Shown here in pieces: positions 36,201-42,835 of a DNA stretch of 64,000 bases. Under the pieces are notes generated by a model. That model was given only the letters and a program-made list of their open reading frames with translations, searched no databases and had not been told where the DNA came from. This DNA is from Vibrio panuliri (lineage in GTDB: Bacteria; Pseudomonadota; Gammaproteobacteria; Enterobacterales; Vibrionaceae): positions 1,178,001 to 1,242,000 of the forward strand of contig NZ_AP019655.1 in assembly GCF_009938205.1 (NCBI RefSeq), given 5' to 3'. The position numbers and the translations under genes were made by a program. Within the stretch, counting starts at the first letter, position 1, and each line of letters starts with the position of its first letter.

Positions 36201-37702
36201 TGTGCGGCGGTGGCGAGGTCATCCTCGTCCACGTCGGTATCACCAGTAAAACCATTGAGCTGTGGCTTATCATCTAAGATAACGATCGGTAACACGCTTT
36301 GTGCGGTATCGTTATCAAAATCAGTAGCAATAATTGGCAAACTTATTGTGGTCGAATCACTATCAACCGCATGATCGATAGGTTGCAGAAGCGTGAAAGT
36401 GTAATCACCATCAGGCTCAACCACTAAAGTAAAAACGGTACCGTTGGCATTAGTGCCTGTATAGCTATAGCTCAGATCACTGTTTTCAACTTCGTTAATG
36501 GTGATCGTCTCACCTTGAGATTTGAGCGCCGCTTGTTGATTAAACGCATCAACATCTAAACGATATTGCTTAACGTAATCACTACCCAAGTTCATATCAA
36601 CCATGCTGCCTTGAACCGTTTCAGCGATATTGGTTGCCGTACCATCGGTCAAGTTCGCTTCGTTAACGGTAATACTTGGCACATCAGTAAAACTTGGATC
36701 CTCACCATCACCGATAGTGACACTTGCTGAAATCGGCGAAAGGATTGGGTTGCCACCACTATCGGCACCTGTGATATCAAACGTGACCACCACTTGATCA
36801 TTAACTAGCGCGACATTACCACCGCCAACACTAGGCACATGGTCAATCGGTTGATTCAGCGTTGTTGTCAGCGACAGTTGGATGTTTTTGCCAACATTGG
36901 TGGTATCGATATCAATCCGCAAAATTTCATCACTGCCATTACTACCCACAATGGCATTTTGCGCAGCATCATAAACAAAGGTTACGTCTTGCTCTGAAGT
37001 CGTAATATCAGAATTTAGCTCGTTAATTAGTGCAGAAAGCGAAATGGGATCAGGGACAAAACTGTCAGCATCTAGCGGCAAATCTCCCGCTTCAATCAAC
37101 ACCGTCGTTGTGACTGAGGTCGGATAGCCGTTTGCGGCGTCGAGATCGCCCTCAATTAACAGCTCCGAAATAGACTCCCCCCCAGCAGCAAACACCGTAA
37201 AGCGCCCTTCTTCTTGCGGGTCGTCTATTTGATCACGTTGAATACCACTGGTTTCGAAAAAGGTTTGTGCTAAAACTTCTGGGTTATTGTACTCAATGGT
37301 TATAAAACCTGCGTTAGCAGAACCAACCACACCGCCAGCTGCCGCAGCTTCTAGTACTTGGGTCGGGTCTTCTCCCGCTAAAATCGCAGCTTGAATGGCT
37401 TCAAGCTGATCCGCATCAAAATCTGCATTTTGGCTTAGGTCTAGCGACACATCGCCATCAAGGTCAACACCTTGCAAAGAACCTTGTTCATTATTGCAGG
37501 CAACACAGTTTTGAGTGAGGTTTATCGTTTCATTGGTTTCAGCAAGCTCTACACTGGTGTTTTTTGCTGTCACAATGATTTCATCACCATTAAGCACATC
37601 GCCAACTTTAAGTTGGCGTACGTTTCCTGAGCTATCAACAGCGATCACTTCGCCGATGATCTTGACGACTTTGGCTCCTTCGGCAACCACTTTCTCGTCC
37701 AT
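24242..37702 (-). CDS. Giant type I secreted RTX adhesin with retention module (LapA/BapA-like)
   Basis: This single 4486-aa frame starts with a retention module (about 1-130) that contains the alanine-rich EAAAAGG at 118-124, like the LapG cleavage site of LapA-type adhesins, and an unusual Cys pair (Cys66, Cys69). It continues with many Ig/cadherin/VCBS-like domains of 100-150 residues rich in Asp and Thr. Among them are four near-identical 300-residue units. The end carries RTX calcium-binding nonapeptides (about 4325-4380, GGDGNDTIIGGAGND) and a C-terminal type I secretion signal. Such proteins are exported by a LapBCE-type transporter, held at the outer membrane and released by LapG when c-di-GMP falls. 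No transporter, LapD or LapG gene is in the window, but an EAL protein gene is divergent from it. Confidence 0.93.
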   Translation of the reverse strand: MDEKVVAEGAKVVKIIGEVIAVDSSGNVRQLKVGDVLNGDEIIVTAKNTSVELAETNETINLTQNCVACNNEQGSLQGVDLDGDVSLDLSQNADFDADQLEAIQAAILAGEDPTQVLEAAAAGGVVGSANAGFITIEYNNPEVLAQTFFETSGIQRDQIDDPQEEGRFTVFAAGGESISELLIEGDLDAANGYPTSVTTTVLIEAGDLPLDADSFVPDPISLSALINELNSDITTSEQDVTFVYDAAQNAIVGSNGSDEILRIDIDTTNVGKNIQLSLTTTLNQPIDHVPSVGGGNVALVNDQVVVTFDITGADSGGNPILSPISASVTIGDGEDPSFTDVPSITVNEANLTDGTATNIAETVQGSMVDMNLGSDYVKQYRLDVDAFNQQAALKSQGETITINEVENSDLSYSYTGTNANGTVFTLVVEPDGDYTFTLLQPIDHAVDSDSTTISLPIIATDFDNDTAQSVLPIVILDDKPQLNGFTGDTDVDEDDLATAAHQGSDDDKELTYVTGNFDIVEGADGIKSYQIDTTSPDITSLKSGGEALKWSDDSPVQNGTVFTYTAETASGDNVFTMVFDTNDNSYRFELLKPLDHATADGENDINIGFNISATDFDNDTTPPKTLTIKVTDDVPAITDADPLSVDENDLTPLGTDGSDPLSASGNFDTTEGADGVVLYRLDPSDNPVDGLESGGVQITLENPVIDSSNNTYTYVAKAGSVEVFTLTLRADGSYTFELKQPIDHQTGSDSELVNFIVQAQDQDGDLSPFTLPVTINDDAPILRGFTGDTDVDEDDLATAAHQGSDDNKELTYVTGNFDIVEGADGIKSYQIDTTSPDITSLKSGGEALKWSDDSPVQNGTVFTYTAETASGDDVFTMVFDTNDNSYRFELLKPLDHATADGENDINIGFNISATDFDNDTTPPKTLTIKVTDDVPAITDADPLSVDENDLTPLGTDGSDPLSASGNFDTTEGADGVVLYRLDPSDNPVDGLESGGVQITLENPVIDSSNNTYTYVAKAGSVEVFTLTLRADGSYTFELKQPIDHQTGSDSELLNFIVQAQDQDGDLSPFTLPVTINDDAPILRGFTGDTDVDEDDLDTAVHQGSDDDKELTYVTGNFDIVEGADGIKSYQIDTTSPDITSLKSGGEALKWSDDSPVQNGTAFTYTAETASGDDVFTMVFDTNDNSYRFELLKPLDHATADGENDINIGFNISATDFDNDTTPPKTLTIKVTDDVPAITDADPLSVDENDLTPLGTDGSDPLSASGNFDTTEGADGVVLYRLDPSNNPVDGLESGGVQITLENPVIDSSNNTYTYVAKAGSVEVFTLTLRADGSYTFELKQPIDHQTGSDSELLNFIVQAQDQDGDLSPFTLPVTINDDAPILRGFTGDTDVDEDDLDTTAHQGSDDDKELTYVTGNFDIVEGADGIKSYQIDTTSPDITSLKSGGEALKWSDDSPVQNGTVFTYTAETASGDDVFTMVFDTNDNSYRFELLKPLDHATADGENDINIGFNISATDFDNDTTPPKTLTIKVTDDVPAITDADPLSVDENDLTPLGTDGSDPLSASGNFDTTEGADGVVLYRLDPSNNPVDGLESGGVQITLENPVIDSSNNTYTYVAKAGSVEVFTLTLRADGSYTFELKQPIDHQTGSDSELLNFIVQAQDQDGDLSPFTLPVTINDDAPSIDSISAPTDVDEDDIVNVGSDRTESSSTNGTFTYTEGADGIQSVVVANQNTVLDTLRSGGETLKWSDDTPVQNGDQFTYTAQTASGEDVFTLVFDIDAKTYQFTLLKALDHPEDLSQAENSLSIGFDISVVDNDNDQSTPLPLNVKVIDDIPNINSADRLSVNEDDLSTGSSPDAAELTDTGSFDTTQGADSVIQYSLQSTSDPVAGLKSGGVDVTIGAPVIDSVTNQHVYTAKAGGVDVFELTLNANGDYSFKLLAPIDHAQGSDLTTLSFTVVAKDQDGDTSSKTVLVDINDDKPSLTGTTGQTSVDEDDIPNIGSDRTKESTTIDGQFTVVEGADTIAEYQITNLDTLLDSLSSDNQGLVWDTVIESGDTVTHTAVTETDGDAVFTLVFDNANNTYSFTLLQPFDHAPVQGQNAQPIGFDIKAVDYDGDETGETTLTINVVDDVPRIANRSIEVTEGETRSTNVNMFGRPGADGAEITLVEANSTADSQIRFEVAADTYVESLDPNGSITTVYVVEMRPDGNGGFNYERLGELEIRPDDSQRGRFLFTPVDSLTHDGGELTFSLNVTATDGDQDTSVRTYSVTIFDKDAEIKSATVTSFEDSGRSDTLTFAPAIDQSNTQDNQGGLAVEPSKVTLTVDLFDIDNGEEIGDVVIGPGNYNGQFYFFDAATSTYKALNVESDGSVRLLSGDVVQSIGSDNVATLENLYFVPDRNYSSSDAGFDIPIAVSILNDNSTDHTVTSQLHIEVEAVADIATWNTTNTQDRYSIVEDDANAVLKIEAQTQDTSNPESITYRLEVTGGEGKFVLENGAGQPITPVSSGVYLIDAADINDVQVNPIDHFSGAITFDVYALTEEGDNPLAGKNTAESVKQELVINVAPQADQGTFSVNRITIFEDNAATQDTIDPDTDHLDFTLDKVITLGSTDDIDTVDDNSETQFVRLSNFVAENGDPLVGFEVRWIGSGDDPIVEVSPGVYQVPQEALPFVEVQPPLHSNENFRFDVQGFVKDTATLIDASGNPEQVDNIKPMTDTPKTVNVTVKGVADLPFLPNVPEEPDPASGGPELGKWYQYDDGSGIFGAQVTIDESTEVGISFAVLSGEVKDGVTDNSESLSAILSNIPDDVELLDANGGTIDLVYVGEGPNGSLYQANITQDEYDAGITIRPSKYSTDDIIIDAKVIVTENDGHVREVEGKLRVNIEPVIEAGGDTNTYTSSETGREDTFIEIPWNVTTNPNAPNRIDAPDSQPTADGRDYEYVSQIEITGFPPTNDPDNPWVDVEINGKPWDEYTGATFDGSTLTISGLDQSSTAPVITVKPPQDSSKNFPLTSTITIKEVDADDPTLIKEAQVTGNITMIVNPVVEPDGTLRIEDKDGNPVTEIRDDPYPTNQGSDDGKISFTINDKNGDANIVVFEDLDPSSEELVEQVVVRFKIPAGEDTDAVLDQLYVFGGINNGDGSWTIVNEEDFSIAAPDGLKYNTPTGESKITVEFITQVIDKGDEGERSAPREVSTEVDLIFPYSVDTQDSVAAEIDPITLTDDVTAIVIGTEDNAFDVSSQLSRVFQLEPNTADTVADQVTVVIAAADIPAEVGGLIISGAQYDFANEMYIFQGSVSDTGILTFPAGLTFTTPNDYAGDFLIPMTVVTTDTKSGDENSVRFDVPVAVSPLVDVPVADGGTLQPGDNVTPTIDVNASSVAKGTGATISGDALEDNLIKLAVDINLADGRNADNQGKEVLTKVEIELVDSDLGYFADINGQPLSPTEPGKLVIESTNPDDIESALQSIYFVPKENYPTGNNLNTVDIKVTGTITDQTVFDQTSTTQTPDTQSGLSFSSDASFKITPVIDPVTMPDDTSIVVVGDEDTDIKLNAGGSGLMIALNDTDGSEVFLSVKLTGLPDDFIVNSTSNDFVVKNNGGGEWTIQLSSPNVTSIDLSSITITPAANFSGKADIGIVVYTQEKLLGVPVEHLGKFSIDVTPVGDVVDTDAVASVTGKEGENIEIAINASVTDKVDLLPGDATQDQPETLLVTVENVPDGGEIYFADGVTLATNLGGGVWQLEVDAQSLDKIVFNSGEQNQGTWDPDKLTIKVQSVDTKYNGDKFYGPESELEVSVTVEAVNDRPYFDAIADLQTEEDTTVAVKGFTINDVDATLDDPNANYTLTLTVDSGTLAQDASVAAANGLIVTTTGGNTIEIQGTVESINKALGEDLVLFTPALNSNNILDPDGVKVTATVNDNGNLGLVDGTDATSNENQAEFVINVSEVNDQPTAADVDLGTITEDNAIQISPSQLIGPGLSTDPDPEGHTLTITSMSVLASQGSIVENSDGTWTFTPALNFNGDVEITYEIEDNGTDNGVNNFLTDSGTISLTVEGENDAPEIDVNSATSNINEAAAQTISGISVSDVDYVGANAGDLISVKLEVSYGELSAVLPASSNISVTPATGSSITLLGPLAEVNALLEAPNSGEGVMLDARFATAANITLSVTATDSGNPSGMPLTTTKDHTISVNPVADAPTLSVQPGFDYVRNISANLTASNNGIAIVGIIAALTDINEILTLEMSQVPAGAIVNTSSGEVSPVGGVYTIPADEIDSIEIVGAGIGNHTIQLEAVSNDDGQTATSTPLDIALNVVADGTDIDQSSALDPVELIGDDTGVELKSGAGDDRIEGGDGKDVLVGGDGNDTIIGGAGNDVIEGGLGSDILTGGTGEDVFVWHEISDGAVDTITDFTRQEDKIDLRDVLPELKSSSVDINELLDHIQVEVQNNDVTLNIHPNGEGMGGDEQSIVVENLAQGLTLDVSDQAQMLSTLLNEDIFVHDN
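32660..36255 (-). repeat. Four tandem near-identical 900-bp repeats inside the adhesin gene
   Basis: The block repeats with an exact 900-bp period: for instance the CATAGGTGTAAGTG-type segment recurs near 32860, 33760, 34660 and 35560. Copies differ at scattered single bases only. Each unit codes for two alternating Ig-like domains (one starting GFTGDTDVDEDDL, one around AITDADPLSVDENDL). Diverged versions of the unit lie on the lower-coordinate side (to about 31.3 kb). Confidence 0.92.
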
Positions 37703-38045
37703 AAAATTTCCCCCGAAATCTTAAGCTTTATACATCACTTAGTTATTTATTCTTTTATCATCAGAAAGTAACAAATTTTTACACTTAGGTGTTACATTTC
37801 ATTAATTTAAGTGATTTGTATTGCATTATGTTAAGTATAGACGCTCTCAAGTTATGCAGATCGTCGGTAAATCTGTCATTTACACTTTCATCTACACTGA
37901 GATTGATTTATCTTCTCATTGTTAAGACAGCGCTATTTTTCCTCGATTCATTTGTAAGACACCGACCAAATAGTGGACGTTAGTCATCTACATTTGGTTT
38001 TTAGTATTTATAGTGGGTAAGTAAACGTAACATGACTAAATTTCA
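37703..38045. other. Divergent promoter region of adhesin and EAL genes
   Basis: These 343 AT-rich bases lie between two divergent starts. An imperfect inverted repeat lies near 37780-37796. It should hold both promoters and any c-di-GMP-related regulator sites, but I cannot assign a specific site. Confidence 0.45.
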
Positions 38046-39638
38046 ATGGTATCGACTAAACTCAATCTAAAAACCATAACAGGATTAGGAAAAAGTATCT
38101 TTAATTACTTGCCTAACCTACTCCCGGTCGCGGCGATTTTCCTGTTAGCATTTATGTTCTCGGTTTTAGACAACTATTACCAGACTCAACGTGCCGTTGA
38201 GCGAGATGGTGTCGATATCGTTAACTCATTAGACGGATACATTGATAAGGTCGCCAGCGAGCTCTATTTGCTCAACGGAAAACTGACCAACCGCTGTTCA
38301 ACGCAAGACAAATTAACCTTACGCGCGCACGCATTCCATTCAGAGTTTCTTAAAGAAGTAGGAATGTTTCAAGATGGACAGGTGTTTTGCACCAGCAACG
38401 AAGGACCAAGCCAAATTGCGCTTTCCGAGGGGGTTCCCAATCGCATTGCCAAATCGGAAAACCATATCACTATTTCGATTGGCGAATCAGATAGCCATAT
38501 TTATACCTTCTTCATCTATGCTTCAATCGACGATAACTTCGGCTTGAATGCGCTATTGCCACCTGAGCGATTAACGGATCTTATTGCGCCTTTTCTCGAC
38601 GCTCGAGAGTATCAGTACACATTAACCATTCTCGACTACGAACAGAGTAACACTTATCAAAATGATGTCCCTTATGATGAGAGATTCGCATTTAGCTCCA
38701 AGCTCTACCCATTCAAAATAGAGTTGCACCCAACTCTTGGCACCTATCGTTATCACTATTTGGCTAACCTATGGCAAGCCATTCTGTTTGCCTCTGCATG
38801 CTCTTTGCTCTACCTCATTATTGGCTATCATCTATTAGCTAAGCGTTCAATTGAACATACCTTGCTGAACGCGATTAGCAATGATGAAATCGAGCTTTAC
38901 CTGCAACCTATTGTTGATCTCAACAATAACGTGGTGGTTGGCAGCGAAGCCTTGGTGAGATGGAATCACCCAACGCAGGGACATATCTCACCTGAGATCT
39001 TTATTCCGCTTGCGGAAAAACTGGGGGTGATCGATACCCTAACAGAGAAAATGCTCTCCATGGTGGTACGATTCCTTGAGCAAAACCCTCACTATCAGGA
39101 AACAAAGTACGTTAGCGTCAACGTAAGCCGTGTATCGCTTGTTAATAAACATTTTCTCAATCACCTAAGAAAATTCGCTAAACGCTACCCTAAACTGATT
39201 GATAGCATCTTGCTGGAAGTGACTGAAAATATTGATTTTGACCAACAACAGCTCACGATTGCTCTCGATAATCTCAACCAAATCCAAGCGCTAGGCTTTA
39301 AGCTCGCCATTGATGATTTTGGTACTGGATACTCTGGTTTGAACTTTATTCGCCTCCACCCTTTTCAGGTAATGAAGATCGATCAAGTATTTATCAAGAG
39401 TTTGCATTCAGAGTCGAGCATTACTCCTGTGCTCGTCTCGATGATTCAGCTTGCTAAAGAATTAAATATGAAGGTGATCGCTGAAGGCGTTGAGACCGAG
39501 CAGCAAATTGAGCTGCTGAGAAAACTCGGCGTCAGTTATATCCAAGGTTACTATTACTCTTACCCTGTCAAACCGGAAGCGTTGCTAAAGCTGAGCGAGA
39601 GCAATCGCTATGCGCAGACCGCCAACCTTACCGCCTAG
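38046..39638 (+). CDS. c-di-GMP phosphodiesterase, CSS-EAL type
   Basis: This is a 530-aa membrane protein. It has a TM helix at about 22-42, a periplasmic sensor with conserved cysteines (RCSTQD near residue 84, FCTSNE near 118) as in CSS-motif domains, a second TM at about 245-265, and a cytoplasmic EAL domain. Catalytic motifs are present: SEALVRW (near 301), NVSRVSL, EVTEN, DDFGTGYS and EGVETEQQ. CSS-EAL enzymes hydrolyse c-di-GMP under control of periplasmic disulfide state. It is divergent from the LapA-like adhesin, whose surface retention depends on c-di-GMP, so a local link is plausible. No clear ribosome site precedes the ATG. Confidence 0.9.
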   Translation: MVSTKLNLKTITGLGKSIFNYLPNLLPVAAIFLLAFMFSVLDNYYQTQRAVERDGVDIVNSLDGYIDKVASELYLLNGKLTNRCSTQDKLTLRAHAFHSEFLKEVGMFQDGQVFCTSNEGPSQIALSEGVPNRIAKSENHITISIGESDSHIYTFFIYASIDDNFGLNALLPPERLTDLIAPFLDAREYQYTLTILDYEQSNTYQNDVPYDERFAFSSKLYPFKIELHPTLGTYRYHYLANLWQAILFASACSLLYLIIGYHLLAKRSIEHTLLNAISNDEIELYLQPIVDLNNNVVVGSEALVRWNHPTQGHISPEIFIPLAEKLGVIDTLTEKMLSMVVRFLEQNPHYQETKYVSVNVSRVSLVNKHFLNHLRKFAKRYPKLIDSILLEVTENIDFDQQQLTIALDNLNQIQALGFKLAIDDFGTGYSGLNFIRLHPFQVMKIDQVFIKSLHSESSITPVLVSMIQLAKELNMKVIAEGVETEQQIELLRKLGVSYIQGYYYSYPVKPEALLKLSESNRYAQTANLTA

Positions 39639-39642
39639 CAAA

Positions 39643-39668
39643 AAGCCAACCCGAAGGTTGGCTTTCTT
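39643..39668 (+). terminator. Terminator after the EAL gene
   Basis: AAGCCAAC (39643-39650) and GTTGGCTT (39657-39664) form an 8-bp stem followed by a T-rich tract. It probably also serves the convergent aldo/keto reductase gene. Confidence 0.8.
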
Positions 39669-39688
39669 TATTTGGTAAAAGTGTCGTT

Positions 39689-40597
39689 CTAAGGCACACC
39701 GTGACCTTTAGATGCCACCCACACTCGATACCATTGCTCACGTGTTAGCTCAATCGCCAGTGAGTTGATCGCGCTTTCTACGCGTTCAATTTTACCTGAA
39801 CCAACAATAGGCAGTGGTTTCGATGGTAGCTTACGTACCCAAGCGTAAATCACTTCATCAATTGACTTAGCGCCCACTTCCTTGCGGATCAACTCAAGCT
39901 CATCGCGCACACGCTTAGCCTGAGCGGTTTCACCCGTAAAGATTGCACCGCCACCCAAGCATGACCATGCCATAGGGCGAATGCGGGCTTTTTGCATCTG
40001 ATCCAATGTACCGTCATGGGCAACTTCAAAGTTGAGTGGATTGATTTCGACTTGATTCGTCACTAACGGTTTGTGTACACGATCTTGCAATAAATCAAAC
40101 TGACTAGGGCTAAAATTTGAAACCCCAAAGTGTTTCACTTTGCCGACTTTATGCAGTTCTGCGAACGCTTCCGCCACTTCATCTGCATCCATCAATACAT
40201 CAGGACGGTGAATCAAGAGCAAATCGATTTGCTCAACGCCTAAACGGCTAAGTGAGTTGTTCACCGATTCATAAATATGCGCAGCACTGGTGTCATAATG
40301 GTTCACCTTGCGATCAGGGAACTTATCACCACACAGCTTAATATCACATTTGGTGACAATCTCAATCTGTTCACGCACTGATGGATCAAGCTTTAGCGCT
40401 TCGCCAAACAGTTGTTCACATTCATAGTTGCCATAAATATCAGCGTGATCGACCGTGGTAATACCCAGATCAATATGCTGCTTCAAAAATGTGAGACGCT
40501 GCTGAGGTGTCATCCCCCATTCTGCTAAACGCCAATAGCCTTGCACTAACTCAGACAAATCTGGACCTTGTGGCCCAACAGTCACTTTAGACACCAT
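39689..40597 (-). CDS. Aldo/keto reductase (YdhF-like)
   Basis: This 302-aa protein has the AKR fold with Asp in TTVDHADIYGNYECEQLFGEAL and the catalytic Tyr (DIYGNYE), Lys in EIVTKCD and His in LLLIHRPD, then the cofactor site GVSNFSPSQ and IVGSGK. Enzymes of this family reduce carbonyls with NADPH. GGAGGG lies six bases before the ATG. It is a single gene, with no evident pathway context. Confidence 0.9.
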   Translation of the reverse strand: MVSKVTVGPQGPDLSELVQGYWRLAEWGMTPQQRLTFLKQHIDLGITTVDHADIYGNYECEQLFGEALKLDPSVREQIEIVTKCDIKLCGDKFPDRKVNHYDTSAAHIYESVNNSLSRLGVEQIDLLLIHRPDVLMDADEVAEAFAELHKVGKVKHFGVSNFSPSQFDLLQDRVHKPLVTNQVEINPLNFEVAHDGTLDQMQKARIRPMAWSCLGGGAIFTGETAQAKRVRDELELIRKEVGAKSIDEVIYAWVRKLPSKPLPIVGSGKIERVESAINSLAIELTREQWYRVWVASKGHGVP

Positions 40598-40820
40598 GTC
40601 TTACCCTCCTAAATAATCTGAACTTAGGCTATGCCGGAATAGATAAGCACTCAATATGCAAAAGGTGACGAAGTGTAAACGAGTGCTAGATTTGAGCGAC
40701 TACGCACACTCCAGATCATTTCATTCGCCGCACTCAAAATTACATGCTAGACCAATCTGAACGCTTTTTATTCATCACGGTTAAGTTTAGAACACATAAC
40801 CCTACAAATATAATGGAAAT

Positions 40821-40848
40821 AAAAAAGGCCCCTAAATAGGAGCCTTCA
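40821..40848 (-). terminator. Terminator after aroG
   Basis: AAGGCCCC and GGAGCCTT form an 8-bp stem with one mismatch, followed on the minus strand by a T-run, about 15 bases after the aroG stop. Confidence 0.8.
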
Positions 40849-40861
40849 AGATTGATTCGTT

Positions 40862-41917
40862 TTACTTGCCAGCGCGACGCGCTTTAACAGCTTCAGCCAG
40901 TTGCTTTAGTGCCGCTTCAGTATCAGCCCAACCAATGCATGCATCAGTAATTGATTGACCATAAGTCGGTGCCTGCCCATCAACAAGATCTTGGCGTCCT
41001 TCCACTAGGTGAGACTCAATCATCACGCCAAATACTGCGTCTTCTCCACCGGCAATTTGCTTAGCAACATCTTCACACACCACCATTTGACGTTGGTACT
41101 GTTTAGAGCTGTTCGCATGACTAAAGTCGATCATCACTTTTTGCGGTAAGCCTGACGCTTCAAGCTCCTGTTTGATAGCACTAACATGCTCCGCGCTGTA
41201 GTTTGGCTCTTTACCACCACGAAGAATAATGTGGCAATCTGGGTTACCACCAGTTTCAATAATCGCGGAGTGGCCAAATTTAGTCACGGAAAGAAAATGG
41301 TGTGATGCACTCGCAGAGCGGATGGCGTCAGAGGCAATCTTGATATTGCCATCAGTGCCGTTTTTAAAACCAACAGGACAAGATAAACCAGATGATAATT
41401 CACGGTGCACTTGTGATTCGGTAGTACGAGCCCCGATCGCACCCCAACTGATTAGATCAGCAACGTACTGAGGCGTGATCATATCGAGAAACTCACTCGC
41501 CGTTGGCATGCCTAGATCCGTCAAATCAAGCAGCAACTTGCGTGCGGTACGCAAACCGTCATTAATCTTAAAAGTGTCGTTTAGGTAAGGGTCATTAATC
41601 AGCCCCTTCCAACCAACGGTAGTGCGTGGTTTTTCAAAATAGACACGCATCACGATTTCAAGCTCCTCGCCTAGCTCGTCTCGCAGTACTTTTAGCTTCT
41701 TGCCATACTCCAACGCAGCTTGAGGATCATGGATAGAACATGGGCCGACAATCGCTAAAACTCGGTCATCTTTATCGTGCAAAATGTCTGAAATTGCTTT
41801 GCGCGAGCGAAATGTGGTTGAAGACGCGATTTCTGACGCCGGAAACTTCTCTAAAACGGCAATTGGTGGGAGTAATTCTTTTACTTTATTAATTCGTACA
41901 TCATCGGTTTGAAACAT
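40862..41917 (-). CDS. aroG: 3-deoxy-7-phosphoheptulonate synthase, AroG type
   Basis: This 351-aa class I DAHP synthase condenses phosphoenolpyruvate and erythrose 4-phosphate, the first step of the shikimate pathway. Visible marks are the N-terminal DDVRINKVKELLPP, VGPCSIHD, MRVYFEKPRTTVGWKGLINDP, the metal Cys in GPCSI, GARTTESQVHRE and DFSHANSSKQ. The sequence resembles the Phe-sensitive AroG isoenzyme most, though the feedback class is not certain. AGGAAG precedes the ATG. It is monocistronic, with a terminator after it. Confidence 0.93.
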   Translation of the reverse strand: MFQTDDVRINKVKELLPPIAVLEKFPASEIASSTTFRSRKAISDILHDKDDRVLAIVGPCSIHDPQAALEYGKKLKVLRDELGEELEIVMRVYFEKPRTTVGWKGLINDPYLNDTFKINDGLRTARKLLLDLTDLGMPTASEFLDMITPQYVADLISWGAIGARTTESQVHRELSSGLSCPVGFKNGTDGNIKIASDAIRSASASHHFLSVTKFGHSAIIETGGNPDCHIILRGGKEPNYSAEHVSAIKQELEASGLPQKVMIDFSHANSSKQYQRQMVVCEDVAKQIAGGEDAVFGVMIESHLVEGRQDLVDGQAPTYGQSITDACIGWADTEAALKQLAEAVKARRAGK

Positions 41918-42321
41918 CGCAACTTCTTCCTGTTATTCGGCAGCATCGACGTGTACTCAACTTGAGTCCGCGTGCCTACCTGTATTTATCCTGTCCCTAG
42001 TAACTTATCCGCCCAAATAGATGCTTGCAACCATTATTTTTTACAAAAGGCAATATTTCACTAATTTTAACCAACAAGGAATACTGTAAATTATTTATTA
42101 CACGCGTAAATTTTTACCGTTTTTTCATATTAAGCAAAGAAAATATCGATTAATAATCAAGAGGATATAAAACCACCACTACGTATAAAGTTTGCTACAC
42201 CTGCAGAAATTTCGTGAAAATATCATGCAAATGCATCGACTAAAGTGGTGAGTTTTGAAATAGAGAACGTGCGGTGGACACGGTGTCAAATCACAGAAAC
42301 GACATCTCGCTTTTGAATCGG
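41918..42321. other. Intergenic region upstream of aroG
   Basis: This 400-bp AT-rich stretch holds the aroG promoter and the end of the VanZ-like unit. I could not identify a definite TyrR or TrpR box or a leader peptide. Confidence 0.4.
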
Positions 42322-42723
42322 TTAAATCCCTTTTCGGTACAAGTAGAGACGATAGAGGAAACCACCGACAAGTAACCCGACGACGTTGATCGAGAGATCA
42401 AGCCATGAAAACTCACGATGAGGAATAAAGGCTTGCATAAATTCATCAACAACAACTAAAAATAGGATTAATGCGAGCAAGGGAGCGGCGCAAAAGCGTC
42501 GATAGTAAAAATAATCAACCGGTGTAGCCCAGTGCGCAGTAAACCCGAGCACCAAAGCAAAAATGGCATGCAGAGCCCAGTCTCCACCAAGCATCTGTTC
42601 AATACTCACTACCACGTCTGAGTAGTAGTTCAGCGACTTTGCTAATGATGCACAACCTGCAACCACAGCGATGAGCAACAACAAAATTGCACGAAAATTA
42701 ATGATTAAATAGGCACTATGCAT
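42322..42723 (-). CDS. VanZ-like integral membrane protein
   Basis: This 133-aa protein has four hydrophobic segments and the VanZ-family pattern: LGFTAHWA, LILFLVVVDEFMQAFIPHREFSWLDLSINVVGLLVG (Asp/Glu and Asp near the membrane face). Function is unknown in this group; VanZ itself gives low-level teicoplanin resistance. It lies downstream of the cyoE gene on the same strand, with a 110-bp gap. Confidence 0.8.
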   Translation of the reverse strand: MHSAYLIINFRAILLLLIAVVAGCASLAKSLNYYSDVVVSIEQMLGGDWALHAIFALVLGFTAHWATPVDYFYYRRFCAAPLLALILFLVVVDEFMQAFIPHREFSWLDLSINVVGLLVGGFLYRLYLYRKGI

Positions 42724-42835
42724 ATCAAACTACGATTCACCGTCCACTCCTTGGAAGCGCAACAGCATACGTGACTTGTCGCGTAGTGAAAAGACACCCC
42801 CTGTTATTTTTGTGTTTAAATTTGAGACAAACCGA

